Numbered from the stretch's first letter, positions 8,047 to 18,546 are shown. The stretch: DNA of 64,000 bases from FEN-1219 sp036563665 (GCA_036563665.1 DATCLY010000045.1:1-64000), one strand, 5' to 3'. The notes: generated by a model not told the origin, from the sequence alone. Translations and numbers: made by a program.

Positions 8047-9830
8047 TTGGATGTCGCGCAGGGCCTGCCTGCGTAAGGGATCTTCAGCTCGAACTTCTGC
8101 ATGTCCCACGCGGCCGTCGGGCAGCGCTCCGCGCAGAGCCCGCAGTGCACGCAGACGTCCTCGTCCTTGACCATCACGCGCTTGGTGTGGGGGAGCGGCC
8201 CCGACACGAAGAGAGCCTGTTCGAGGTTGGTCGCCGGCGCGCTGAGGCGGCCGCGCAGCTCGGGCTCCTCGCCGTTCTCGGTGATGGTCAGGCACGACAC
8301 CGGGCAGATGTCGACGCACGCGTCGCACTCGATGCACAGGCGGTCGGTGAACACCGTCTGTACGTCGCAGTTGAGGCAGCGTTCGACCTCGCGCGCCGTC
8401 TGCGCCGCGTCGAAGCCCATCTCGACCTCGATGTTCAGCTTCTTGAAGCGCTCCTCGAGGTCGACGTGCCGCATCTTCTGGCGGCCGACGGGGTTGTAGT
8501 CGTTCTTGTAGCTCCACTCGTGCAGGCCCATCTTCGCGCTGACGAGGTTCATGCCCGGCGCGGGCCGCTCGGTCAGCGGGATGCCCTGGCACCAGTTGTG
8601 GATGGAGATGGCCGCCTGGTGGCCGTGCTCGACCGCCCAGATGATGTTGAGCGGGCCCCACGCCGCGTCGCCTCCGAAGAAGACGCCTGGCACGGTCGAC
8701 TGGAACGTGACCTTGTCGACCTTGGGTTGACCCCACTCGTCGAACTCGAAGCCGAGATCCCTCTCGATCCAGGGGAACGCCGTCTCCTGGCCGATGGCGA
8801 GGATCACGTCGTCGGCCGGGAAGAACACCGTCTCCAGCACCTTCGATTTCGTGGGCACGCCGCGCTCGTCGAACTGCCACTCGAGCTTGTCGAACATCAT
8901 GCCCTGGAGCTTCCCGCCCTCGACGACGAACGCGCGCGGCGCGTGGTTGACGACGATCTGGACGCGCTCCTCCTCGGCGTCCTCGAGCTCCCACGGCGAG
9001 GCCTTGAAGAAGCCGCGGGGCCGGCGGGCCATCACCTTGATGTCCTTGCCGCCGAGGCGCGCCGCCGTGCGGCAGCAGTCCATCGCGGTGTTGCCGACGC
9101 CGATGATGAGCACGCGCTCGCCGACGCTCGTGGTGTGGCCGAACGCGATCGAGGCGAGCCACTCGATGCCGATGTGGATGCGGTCGGTCTGGTCGCGCCC
9201 CGGAAGCTCCAGGTCCTTGCCCTTCGGCGCGCCCGTGCCCACGAACACGGCGTCGTACCCCTCCGCGAGCAGCGCCCGGAGGCTCTGCACGGGCGTGCCG
9301 AGCCTGAGATCGACGCCCATGTCGACGATATAGGCGATTTCCTCGTCCAGCACCCGCGCGGGCAGGCGGAAGGCGGGGATGTTGGTGCGCATGAGGCCGC
9401 CGGGCTTGTCGAGCGCCTCGAACATCACGCACTCGTAGCCGAGCGGCATGAGGTCGTTCGCCACCGTGAGCGACGCGCACCCCGCGCCGATCAGCGCGAC
9501 GCGCTTACCGTTGCGGGTAGCCGGCGCCTTCGGCAGCCGCGCGCGGATGTCGTCGCGATGATCGGCCGCCACGCGTTTCAGCCGGCAGATCGCCACCGGC
9601 TGGCTCTCCACGCGCCCCCGGCGGCACGCGGGCTCGCACGGGCGGTCGCACACGCGGCCGAGGATGCCGGGGAACACGTTCGACTGCCGGTTCAGCAGAT
9701 ACGCGTCCGAGAACCGACCCTGGGCGATGAGCCTGATGTACTGCGGGACGTCGGTGTGCGCGGGGCACGCCCATTGACAGTCCACCACCCGATGAAAGTA
9801 CTCGCCTTCGACTGTTTGGGTGGGATCCAT
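8043..9830 (-). CDS. FAD/NAD(P)-binding oxidoreductase with multiple Fe-S clusters (GltD-like)
   Basis: A 595-residue protein built like the small subunit of glutamate synthase with extra ferredoxin domains. In order: N-terminal cysteine clusters (CQWACPAHTDVP and GRVCDRPCEPACRRG), an FAD motif (VALIGAGCASLTVA near residue 110), an NAD(P) motif (VLIIGVGNTAMD near 240), and two C-terminal ferredoxin-type [4Fe-4S] motifs (CIECDACVDICP and CVHCGLCAERCP). It probably moves electrons between NAD(P)H and the ferredoxin-type centre of the 2-oxoacid oxidoreductase encoded downstream, acting as a dedicated redox partner. It is the first gene of the operon; ATG 9830 follows a plausible promoter at 10000-10028 by about 160 bases. 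Confidence 0.88.
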   Translation of the reverse strand: MDPTQTVEGEYFHRVVDCQWACPAHTDVPQYIRLIAQGRFSDAYLLNRQSNVFPGILGRVCDRPCEPACRRGRVESQPVAICRLKRVAADHRDDIRARLPKAPATRNGKRVALIGAGCASLTVANDLMPLGYECVMFEALDKPGGLMRTNIPAFRLPARVLDEEIAYIVDMGVDLRLGTPVQSLRALLAEGYDAVFVGTGAPKGKDLELPGRDQTDRIHIGIEWLASIAFGHTTSVGERVLIIGVGNTAMDCCRTAARLGGKDIKVMARRPRGFFKASPWELEDAEEERVQIVVNHAPRAFVVEGGKLQGMMFDKLEWQFDERGVPTKSKVLETVFFPADDVILAIGQETAFPWIERDLGFEFDEWGQPKVDKVTFQSTVPGVFFGGDAAWGPLNIIWAVEHGHQAAISIHNWCQGIPLTERPAPGMNLVSAKMGLHEWSYKNDYNPVGRQKMRHVDLEERFKKLNIEVEMGFDAAQTAREVERCLNCDVQTVFTDRLCIECDACVDICPVSCLTITENGEEPELRGRLSAPATNLEQALFVSGPLPHTKRVMVKDEDVCVHCGLCAERCPTAAWDMQKFELKIPYAGRPCATSK

Positions 9831-10160
9831 CGATGGGGGCCTTGGCCCTAGCTTCGTCTCTACCGTTCTCGATTGACCAGGCGCCGCCGCCGGCGTTCAC
9901 GCGCGCGAGGGATCACGTGCCTTCGGGGTGGAAGCAGGCGGAGATTCTGTTGAACCTTATCCCTGGCGGGCCGGACACATGCACAGATCGTGGCGCGCCA
10001 TTATAGGCACAAGCGTACCCGCGACAAGCGGCGTCCTGCCCATTCCGCCGCCGCGCGCGCCGGGAGGAACCGTGCCCTCCGGGACCGGGTCGAAAGCAGC
10101 GTGCCCGTCGAGCCGCGGCATCGTCGTTTTTCGCTAGAATGCGGTGCAATTGACCTTGCG
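9831..10160. other. 330-base intergenic region at the apparent boundary of two backgrounds
   Basis: No convincing gene. It holds a sigma70-like promoter on the minus strand (see 10000-10028) and a possible plus-strand -10 element TAGAAT at 10135-10140, 20 bases before the next gene. A 23-codon minus-strand frame that starts with GTG about 10 bases downstream of the promoter and ends at 9913 could be a leader peptide or the remnant of a gene cut at a join. To the left, genes look Myxococcota-like; to the right, gammaproteobacterial. Confidence 0.5.
10000..10028 (-). promoter_or_regulatory. Sigma70-like promoter
   Basis: On the minus strand, CTTGTC (10028-10023), a 17-base spacer and a perfect TATAAT (10005-10000). 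It points at the oxidoreductase operon beginning at 9830, leaving a leader of about 160 bases. The same TATAATGGCG string follows at two other minus-strand sites of the window (38943 and 47264). Confidence 0.5.
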
Positions 10161-11642
10161 ATGGCCATGCGGAGACCGAGCTCCTTGCGGCGCTGCACCG
10201 TGCCCCTTCCAAGCCTCGGAGCGTCGCTGCTGATGCTGGCGCCGGCCTTCGCGCAGCTCCCGGAACCGTCCGCGAGCGACACGGCCGTCGATGTCTCCGT
10301 GGGTCCGCCGCGCAGCGCGGGCGACGAGGCCGAGCCGGCCGCGACGAAGGAGGACGCCTCCCAGCCGGCCGACACGGGCGACGTCCCCGCCGATCCGCTG
10401 CTGGTCGCCCCGCCCGATGTCGACGGCCCGCCCGTCGCCGACCCGCTGGTCACGCGCCTCGAGACCAAGATCGAGCTCGATCGGCTCGTCGAGGAGGAGA
10501 AGTACCAGGAGGCCGTGCCCGTGGGGCAGCGGCTCGTCGAGCTCACGGACCAGGAGTTCGGCGCGCAGAGCCGCGAGGCCGCCGAGGCGCGGATGGCGCT
10601 CGCCCGCGTGCAGTCCGAGGCCGGCGAGCACGAGGCGGCCGAGGAGACCTATCTTGCGGCGATCGACATCTTCCGCGCCGTCGACGGCGTGTTCTCGCCG
10701 CTCGCGATCGAGCCGCTCACGGGGCTCGGCGACAACTATCAGCGGGCGGGACAGTATCTGAACGCGGTGTCCGCCTACGGCGAGGCGCGCACGCTGAACC
10801 GACGCGTGTACGGGCTGCTGAACGAAGGGCAGATCCCCATCATCGACCGGATGACGGCGGCGCTCCAGAGCCTCGAGCAGACCGCCGAGGCCGATCGCCT
10901 GCAGCTCGAGGCCCTGCGCCTCGTCGAGCGCACGCACGAGCCGCACTCGCCGGAGACGTTGGCCGCCATCTACAAGTACGCGCGGTGGCTGCGGGACAAC
11001 GGCCGCTACCAGGAGGAACGCGACCAGTACAACCGCGCCATTCGCATCATCCGCGACCACTACGGCGACGACAGCCTGTACCTCGTGCGGCCGCTGTCCG
11101 CCATCGGCAACAGCTTCCGCCATCAGCGGCTGCCCGAGGGCCAGGGCGCGAAGTCGCTGCAGGAAGCGCTCGAGCTGCTGGAGACGTCGGAGCCCATCGA
11201 CCGGCTCGCGCTCGCGGAGGTACTGCGCGACATCGGCGACTGGTCCGTAGCGTTCAGCAAGGTTCCCTACGACGGCGCGGAGTACAAGCGCGCATGGCAG
11301 CTGCTGGGCCAGGTGGAGGGCGGCGACGAGATCCGGCGGCGCTGGTTCACAGGTCCCGAGTACGTGCTGCGGGAGCCCATCAGCCTGCAGGGGCTCTCGA
11401 ACGACCCCGACGCGCGCGCGGGGCACGTGCTGGTGCGCTTCGATCTGGACGAGACGGGACAGACCTCCAACGTGGCCGTGGTCGAGGCGGACCCTCCCGG
11501 CTTCAAGGACGAGTCGGTGCTGCGCGCCGTGCGCCGCTCGCGCTTCCGCCCGCAGATGGTGAACGGCGAGATCGTGCCGGGCCGCGGCCTCGCGCTGCGC
11601 TTTACTTATCGGTACAAGCTCGATGAGGAAGACGACGAGTAG
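10161..11642 (+). CDS. Secreted TPR protein with TonB-like C-terminal domain (copy 1)
   Basis: A 493-residue protein starting at ATG 10161 (ATG 10167 is equally possible). Residues about 1-34 form a signal peptide (PLPSLGASLLMLAPAFAQ). An acidic, proline/alanine-rich linker follows, then helical TPR-type repeats over roughly residues 100-380 (for example YQEAVPVGQRLVEL, EAAEETYLAAIDIF, YLNAVSAYGEARTL). The last 80 residues (HVLVRFDLDETGQTSNVAVVEA ... RRSRFRPQMVNGEIVPG) match a TonB C-terminal domain. Unlike true TonB there is no N-terminal membrane anchor, so it is probably a free periplasmic or outer-membrane-associated protein. It overlaps the next gene, a diverged paralogue, by 20 bases. 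Function is not known. Confidence 0.75.
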   Translation: MAMRRPSSLRRCTVPLPSLGASLLMLAPAFAQLPEPSASDTAVDVSVGPPRSAGDEAEPAATKEDASQPADTGDVPADPLLVAPPDVDGPPVADPLVTRLETKIELDRLVEEEKYQEAVPVGQRLVELTDQEFGAQSREAAEARMALARVQSEAGEHEAAEETYLAAIDIFRAVDGVFSPLAIEPLTGLGDNYQRAGQYLNAVSAYGEARTLNRRVYGLLNEGQIPIIDRMTAALQSLEQTAEADRLQLEALRLVERTHEPHSPETLAAIYKYARWLRDNGRYQEERDQYNRAIRIIRDHYGDDSLYLVRPLSAIGNSFRHQRLPEGQGAKSLQEALELLETSEPIDRLALAEVLRDIGDWSVAFSKVPYDGAEYKRAWQLLGQVEGGDEIRRRWFTGPEYVLREPISLQGLSNDPDARAGHVLVRFDLDETGQTSNVAVVEADPPGFKDESVLRAVRRSRFRPQMVNGEIVPGRGLALRFTYRYKLDEEDDE

Positions 11643-12942
11643 GCTCGCGCTCGCGCTGCTCGCCGCGGGCTCGCTCGGGGCGGCCCACGCGCAAGTCGTT
11701 CAGGGACCGCCGGTGGGCGGCCAACCCGCCCCCGAGGAGAACGCGGACGCGGTCGAGCCGCAAGCCTCCGACGCCCTCGACGGCCTGCGCAACGTGCGGG
11801 ACGCGCTGATCGCCGCCGCGGACTTCACGGCCGCCAAGAGCCCGGCGCTCGAGATCGTCGAGAGCCAGGACCAGGGCGCCGTCCTGCCCGAGGACCTCGC
11901 CCGCCTCGGCCGCATCCACGCCGAGCTCGGGGAGTTCGAGGACGCCGAGCTCCGGTACGTCCAGGCCATCGAGTCCGTGGCGCGAACGGAGGGCGAGTTC
12001 TCCATCAGGCTGGTCGATCTCTACCGCGCGCTCGGGCGCTCCTACATCCGCAACGCCCAGTACCCCGAGGCCATCGCAGCCCTCGAGCAGGCGCAGCACA
12101 TCACGCAGCGCAACCTCGGCCTCTTCAACGTCGAGCAGAGCGAGCTGATCGACGACATGACCACGGCCTATCTCGGCGCCGGCAACACGGTGGACGCGCG
12201 GCGCCTGCAGATCGAGCGGCTGGACAATGCCATCCGCCGCTTCGGCGAGAACGACCTGCGCGTGGTGCCTTACCGCGTCGAGCTCGCGAACTACTTCCAG
12301 CGCTCGAGGCTCCCCGTCAGCGCCCGCGAGCAATACGAAGAGGTGGTGCGGCTCCAGAGCAGCCTGCTCGGCGAGCAGCACCCCGATCTCATGAGCCCGC
12401 TGCGCGAGCTCGTGCGCATCGACCTCACCACCACGCAAGGCGAGAACGAGCCGCTGCGCGAGCGGCTCGCCACGCTGCTTGCGAGCACGTCGGGCGGCGA
12501 CCCGCTCGAGCGGGCGCTGTCGTACGCGGTCCTCGGCGACTGGGCCATCGTGAAGAAGGACCCGGCCGCGGCCGCGGGCTTCTATGCCCGGGCCTGGGAA
12601 GCCGCCGCGGCCGACGGCCAGGTGGATCCGGCCGACGTGTTCGGCGCGCCCGTCATGATCGACTTCGTGGCGCCGCTGTCCGCGGTGGACCGCGCCACGC
12701 GCTCCGATCCGTACGCGTGGGGCGAGATCGTGCTCACGTTCGACGTGACGGCCGACGGGCGGCCCGCGAACGTGCGCACGGCCGATGACGCGGCCGCGGC
12801 GCCGGGCACGCTGGCGGACCGCTACGTGCGGCGCGTGCGAGAAACCCATTTCCGCCCGCGCCTCGTCGATGGCGTTCCGGTCGCCACCGAGAACGTCGAG
12901 TTCACGCACTACTTCCGCTACTACGTGGACACGGACGATTAG
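11623..12942 (+). CDS. Secreted TPR protein with TonB-like C-terminal domain (copy 2)
   Basis: A 439-residue paralogue of the preceding protein with the same layout: signal peptide (LALALLAAGSLGAAHAQ), TPR-like helices (for example GEFEDAELRYVQAIESV, YPEAIAALEQAQHITQRNLG), and a C-terminal TonB-like domain (GEIVLTFDVTADGRPANVR ... VRETHFRPRLVDGVPV). The NRRVYGLLN/QRNLGLFN block in the middle of both copies shows common descent. The 20-base overlap implies one transcript and translational coupling, so the two may act together, perhaps as a pair in envelope assembly or uptake. Related TPR-TonB-C proteins exist in Xanthomonadales/Steroidobacterales-type genomes, but no role is established. Confidence 0.75.
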   Translation: MRKTTSRLALALLAAGSLGAAHAQVVQGPPVGGQPAPEENADAVEPQASDALDGLRNVRDALIAAADFTAAKSPALEIVESQDQGAVLPEDLARLGRIHAELGEFEDAELRYVQAIESVARTEGEFSIRLVDLYRALGRSYIRNAQYPEAIAALEQAQHITQRNLGLFNVEQSELIDDMTTAYLGAGNTVDARRLQIERLDNAIRRFGENDLRVVPYRVELANYFQRSRLPVSAREQYEEVVRLQSSLLGEQHPDLMSPLRELVRIDLTTTQGENEPLRERLATLLASTSGGDPLERALSYAVLGDWAIVKKDPAAAAGFYARAWEAAAADGQVDPADVFGAPVMIDFVAPLSAVDRATRSDPYAWGEIVLTFDVTADGRPANVRTADDAAAAPGTLADRYVRRVRETHFRPRLVDGVPVATENVEFTHYFRYYVDTDD

Positions 12943-12958
12943 CCCCACGCCCTCTACC

Positions 12959-13936
12959 ATGCGCGTCATGGCGCAGCTCGCCCCCGGCGAGCCGCTGGTC
13001 CCCGTCGAGCTGCCCATCCCGGCCCCCGCGCCCGGCCAGCTGCTGATCCGGGTGGAGGCGTGCGCCGTGTGCCGCACGGACCTGCACGTCGTGGACGGGG
13101 AGCTGCCGGACCCGCGCCGCCCGCTGGTCCCCGGCCATCAGGTGGTCGGGCGCGTGGTGGAAGGCGGCGGCGAGCTCGCGCCCGGCACACGCGTGGGCGT
13201 GCCCTGGCTCGGCTGGACGTGCGGCACGTGCCGCTACTGCGCGTCGGGGCGGGAGAACCTGTGCGACGAGGCGCTCTTCACCGGCTACACGCTGCCCGGC
13301 GGATACGGCGAGTACCTCGCGGCCGACGCCCGCTACTGCGTGCCGCTCGACCCCGACGCGCCGGCAACGGCGCTCGCGCCGCTGCTCTGCGCGGGGCTCA
13401 TCGGCTACCGGGCGCTCCGGATGTGCGGCGACGCGGAGCGCGTGGGCCTGTACGGCTTCGGCGCGGCCGCGCACGTGCTCGCCCAGGTGCTGCGGCATCA
13501 GGGCCGCGCCTGCTACGCGTTCACGCGGCCGGGCGACGCGGCCGCGCAATCCGCCGCGCTCGCGCTCGGGGCACGGTGGGCGGGCGGCTCGGACCAGCGG
13601 CCGCCGGAGGCGCTCGACGCCGCGATCATCTTCGCGCCGGTGGGCGCGCTCGTGCCCGCGGCGCTCGCGGCCGTGCGCAAGGGCGGCATCGTCGTCTGCG
13701 GCGGCATCCACATGTCGCCGCTGCCCGAGATGCCGTACGAGCTGCTGTGGGGCGAACGGGAGCTCAAGTCCGTGGCGAACCTCACGCGCGCCGACGCGAT
13801 GGAGTTCCTGCCGCTCGCAGCAGCGATTCCGATCCGCCCGGAGGTGAACCTCTATCCCCTCGCGAAGGCGAACGAGGCGCTCGCCGACCTGCGCGCGGGC
13901 GCGTTCACGGGCAGCGCCGTGCTGCAGGTGGCCTGA
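12959..13936 (+). CDS. Zinc-dependent alcohol dehydrogenase (AdhP/YjgB-like)
   Basis: A 325-residue medium-chain zinc dehydrogenase. Catalytic zinc residues are in CAVCRTDLHVVDGELP and GHQVVG; structural zinc cysteines are in CGTCRYCASGRENLC. The coenzyme motif is shortened (GLYGFGAAAHVLAQV), as usual in the subfamily of NADPH-preferring bacterial alcohol dehydrogenases. It interconverts alcohols and aldehydes in the cytoplasm; the substrate is not predictable. ATG 12959 gives the family-typical MR.M start, although ATG 12968 lies nine bases inside. It begins 17 bases after the TPR gene, so it may be read as part of that transcript, and ends 13 bases from the convergent radical SAM gene. Confidence 0.85.
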   Translation: MRVMAQLAPGEPLVPVELPIPAPAPGQLLIRVEACAVCRTDLHVVDGELPDPRRPLVPGHQVVGRVVEGGGELAPGTRVGVPWLGWTCGTCRYCASGRENLCDEALFTGYTLPGGYGEYLAADARYCVPLDPDAPATALAPLLCAGLIGYRALRMCGDAERVGLYGFGAAAHVLAQVLRHQGRACYAFTRPGDAAAQSAALALGARWAGGSDQRPPEALDAAIIFAPVGALVPAALAAVRKGGIVVCGGIHMSPLPEMPYELLWGERELKSVANLTRADAMEFLPLAAAIPIRPEVNLYPLAKANEALADLRAGAFTGSAVLQVA

Positions 13937-13949
13937 GCGCGGCGCCCGA

Positions 13950-15023
13950 TCACAGCCAGTCGAGCTGCGGCGAAGGCGGCCGGGGCGGCCGGAACCGCGT
14001 GGTATCGAGCGCCACCTCGCCCCGGCGCGCGAATCCCAGCCTGCGGCACGCCGCGCGAAACCGCTGGCGCAGCAGCTCCGCGAACGGCCCCTCGCCGCGC
14101 ATGCGCGTGCCGAAGCGCGGATCGTTGTCGCGCCCGCCGCGCAGCGACCGCACGAGCGACATCACGTGTCGCGCGCGATCCGGGTGATGGGCGTCGAGCC
14201 ACTCCCTGAACAGCGCCTTCACCTCGTAAGGCAGACGCAGCACCACATAGCCCGCGCTGCGCGCGCCCGCTTCGGCTGCGGCCTCGAGGATGCGCTCGAG
14301 CTCGTGATCGGTCACCGCCGGGATCACCGGCGCGACCATCACGCCCACCGGCACGCCTGCGGCGGCGAGCTCGCGCATGACCCTGAGGCGCGCCTGCGGC
14401 GAGGCCGCGCGCGGCTCGAGCGTGCGCTTGGTGTCGGGATCGAGCGTGGTGAGGCTGATCATGACGGCCGTGAGGTCGTCGCGGGCGAGGTCCGCGAGCA
14501 GATCGACGTCGCGCGCGATCAGCGCGCTCTTGGTGATCACGGCCACCGGATGCCGATGGCGCGCAAGCACCTCGAGGATGCCGCGCGTGACGCCGAGCCG
14601 CCGCTCCACCGGCTGATAGGGATCGGTGTTCGCGCCCAGCATGATGGGCTTGCACACGTAGCCCGGCTTCGCGAGCTCGGCTTCGAGGAGACGGGCCGCG
14701 TCGGCCTTGTAGAAGAGCTTTGTCTCGAAATCGATGCCGGGCGACAGGCCCACGTAGGCGTGGCTCGGACGCGCGTAGCAGTAGATGCAGCCGTGCTCGC
14801 AGCCTCGGTAAGGGTTGATCGAGTATTCGAACGGGATGTCGGGCGAATCGTTGCGCGTGATGACCCTGCGGGCCGAGTCGGGCTGCACCGACGTGGCAAC
14901 GCTGTCCGGCGCCTCCTCCCGGTACCAGCCGTCGTCGTAGCTCTCGCGGGTGCTGCGCTCGAAGCGCCCGGGCGGGTTCGAGAGCGCGCCGCGCCCCTTG
15001 AGCGGGTGTGGATCGACCGCCAT
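13950..15023 (-). CDS. PA0069-family radical SAM protein
   Basis: A 357-residue radical SAM enzyme with the cluster motif CEHGCIYCYA (C-x3-C-x2-C) at about residue 75, in the SplB-related PA0069/YgiQ-like group. These proteins use a [4Fe-4S] cluster and S-adenosylmethionine to make a radical; the substrate of this group is not established, though relationship to spore photoproduct lyase and SOS control suggest a DNA-repair role. A canonical gammaproteobacterial SOS box (15031-15046) sits only seven bases upstream of the ATG, and the Pseudomonas aeruginosa homologue PA0069 is, to my recollection, a LexA-regulon member. The start codon is supported by the conserved HPLKGRGALSNPPGRF N-terminus. 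Confidence 0.88.
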   Translation of the reverse strand: MAVDPHPLKGRGALSNPPGRFERSTRESYDDGWYREEAPDSVATSVQPDSARRVITRNDSPDIPFEYSINPYRGCEHGCIYCYARPSHAYVGLSPGIDFETKLFYKADAARLLEAELAKPGYVCKPIMLGANTDPYQPVERRLGVTRGILEVLARHRHPVAVITKSALIARDVDLLADLARDDLTAVMISLTTLDPDTKRTLEPRAASPQARLRVMRELAAAGVPVGVMVAPVIPAVTDHELERILEAAAEAGARSAGYVVLRLPYEVKALFREWLDAHHPDRARHVMSLVRSLRGGRDNDPRFGTRMRGEGPFAELLRQRFRAACRRLGFARRGEVALDTTRFRPPRPPSPQLDWL

Positions 15024-15030
15024 GGCATGA

Positions 15031-15046
15031 CTGTACGCTCGTACAG
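15031..15046 (-). promoter_or_regulatory. LexA-binding SOS box
   Basis: CTGTACGCTCGTACAG is an exact CTGT-N8-ACAG match with an internally palindromic spacer, the gammaproteobacterial LexA consensus. It lies 8 bases upstream of the radical SAM start codon, where a bound repressor would block transcription. It is 138 bases from the response regulator on the other side. Confidence 0.75.
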
Positions 15047-15183
15047 CCTCGCGGTAAAGCGGCCGGGCCGGCGCGCCGGCGGCGCGGCCGAGCGATCTGA
15101 ATATTTGTAAAGGATCGGCCGCGCGCTATGGGTTTACGCGAGGATGTGGCAATTTCCCTCGCCGGGGGGCAGCTATCCATTCC

Positions 15184-15894
15184 ATGGCGGGCAACCGGAT
15201 CCTGATCATCGACGATGACCTCAGGCTGTCGGAGATGCTGGCCGAGTACCTGGCGCCCGAGGGCATGTCGCTCCACGCGGTGGCGTCCGGCGTGCAGGGC
15301 CTGCGCGAGGCGCAGCGCGAGCAGTACGATCTCATCGTGCTCGACGTCATGCTGCCGGGCCTGTCGGGATTCGACGTGCTGCGGCAGCTGCGTGACAGCG
15401 GCTCGAAGACGCCGATCCTCATGCTCACGGCGCGGGGCGACGACGTGGATCGCATCGTCGGCCTGGAGATGGGCGCCGACGATTATCTGCCGAAGCCGTT
15501 CAATCCCCGGGAGCTGCTGGCGCGCATCAAGGCGATCCTGCGGCGCACCCAGGAGACGGACGAGGAAGAGCCGTCGGAGCTCGAAGTCGGCGACCTGCGG
15601 GCCAACCTGCTGCGGCGCGAAGCGACGCTCGGCGGCGTGCCGCTCAAGCTCACGAACGCGGAGTTCGTGATCCTGGTCGCGCTGATGCGCTCGCCGGGCG
15701 AAGTGGTGTCACGCGAGGCGCTCACGCGCATCGCGCTCGGCCGCCAGCTCCTGCCGGAGGACCGCAGCCTCGATACGCACATCAGCAACCTGCGCCGCAA
15801 GATCGCCGAGGTGCAACGCGGACCGGATCAGCGGCAGCTCTCGATCCGCAGCGTGCGCGGCACCGGCTACCTGCTGGTGCCGCCGGAGAAATGA
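15184..15894 (+). CDS. OmpR-family response regulator (CpxR-like)
   Basis: A 236-residue regulator: receiver domain (acidic pocket IIDDDLRL, phosphoacceptor Asp54 in VLDVMLPG, conserved Lys in PKPF) and a C-terminal winged-helix DNA-binding domain (LTNAEFVILVALMRSPGEVVSRE ... RSVRGTGYLLV). It is phosphorylated by the histidine kinase encoded 3 bases downstream; overall similarity is closest to CpxR, which responds to envelope stress. The upstream region has GTAAA (15107-15111) and TTTAC (15133-15137) half sites that could be its own operator, as CpxR prefers GTAAA repeats; this is only suggestive. Confidence 0.9.
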   Translation: MAGNRILIIDDDLRLSEMLAEYLAPEGMSLHAVASGVQGLREAQREQYDLIVLDVMLPGLSGFDVLRQLRDSGSKTPILMLTARGDDVDRIVGLEMGADDYLPKPFNPRELLARIKAILRRTQETDEEEPSELEVGDLRANLLRREATLGGVPLKLTNAEFVILVALMRSPGEVVSREALTRIALGRQLLPEDRSLDTHISNLRRKIAEVQRGPDQRQLSIRSVRGTGYLLVPPEK

Positions 15895-17253
15895 GCCATG
15901 GGCTTGTTCTGGAAGATTTTCGTCTCGTTCGGCATCGCGATGGCGGTGACGATCTACGGCACGGTGCACGTGAGCTTCCTGCTCGCGCGGCAGGAGTTCG
16001 ATCAGCTCAACGTCGAGGGACGCGATCGCATCCTGCAGGAGGTGTCGGAGGCGCTGCGCACCGGCGGCGAGCGCGGGCTGAAGCGCTGGCTGCTCGAGAA
16101 TCCGCGGCCGGCGCCCGGCACGGTGCTGCTCGTGCTCGACGAGAACGGCCGAGACCTCGTGGGCCGCGCCACGCCGCGCGAGCTCATGCGGCTGCTCATC
16201 ACCCGCCCGTTCCGGCCGAGCGGCACGCCGCCGCCGAACATCCGCCCCATCCAGCTCGCGCCGCATCTGATCGGCGCCGACGGCAAGGAGTACCGGCTGT
16301 TCTTCACGCGCGCGCCGCTCACGTTCCTGGGCATCCTCACGTGGCCCGGCACGCGCATCGCCGTGCTCACCATCGCGCTCCTCACGGCCACGCTGACGTC
16401 GCTGCTGCTCGCCCGCTACCTGTCCTCGCCGATCGTTCGCCTGCAGAGGGCGAGCCGCGCCCTCGCCGCCGGCGCGCTCGACACGCGCGTCGGCGCGCCC
16501 GTCACGCGCCGTAAGGACGAGGTGGGGAAGCTCGCCCGCGATTTCGACGCGATGGCCGAGCGCATCCAGGCGCTCGTCACGGACAAGGAGGCGCTGCTGC
16601 GCGACGTCTCACACGAGCTGCGCTCGCCGCTCGCGCGCATCCGCGTGGCGCTCGCGCTCGCCCAGCGACGGGCCAACGACGCGGCGCAGCCGGACCTCGA
16701 GCGCATCGAGCGCGAGACGGAGCGGCTCGACGAGCTGGTAGGGCGGGTGATGACGCTCACGCGGCTGCGCACCGCCACGGCGCCGCAGCGCTCGCCGCTC
16801 GACTTCTACGACCTCGTGGCCGGCGTCGTCGCCGACGCGCGCTTCGAGCATCCCAACGCGCGCATCGAGTTCGACGGCAGGAACGTGCCCGAGATCCTGG
16901 GCAGCGCGGCGGACTTGAAGAGCGCCGTCGAGAACGTGCTTCGCAACGCGCTGATCCACGCCGAATCGGCCGAGCCGATCCGCGTGGAGCTCGACGCCAC
17001 GCGAGACGCCATCGTGCTGCGCGTGCTCGACCGCGGGCCGGGCGTGCCGAATCAGGACCTCAAGCGCATCTTCGAGCCCTTCTACCGCGCGGACACGAGC
17101 CGCGACCACCGCAAGACGGGGCAGGGCATCGGTCTCGCCATCACCTCCCGCGTGGTGGAGCTGCACGGCGGCACCGTCACGGCGGCGAACCGCCCGGGCG
17201 GCGGCCTCGCGGTCACGTTGCGTCTGCCGCTGCAGCCGGCGCCCGCCGTCGGC

Positions 17254-18546
<1,293 letters not shown>

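Noticed and set aside
9913..10212. 99-codon minus-strand frame in the 9.8-10.2 kb gap
   Set aside because: Most of it overlaps the promoter and the signal-peptide region of the next gene; only the last 23 codons could be a leader peptide, without support.
15067..15080. GCCGGCGCGCCGGC palindrome between the radical SAM and regulator genes
   Set aside because: Palindromes made only of G and C are expected by chance at this base composition.
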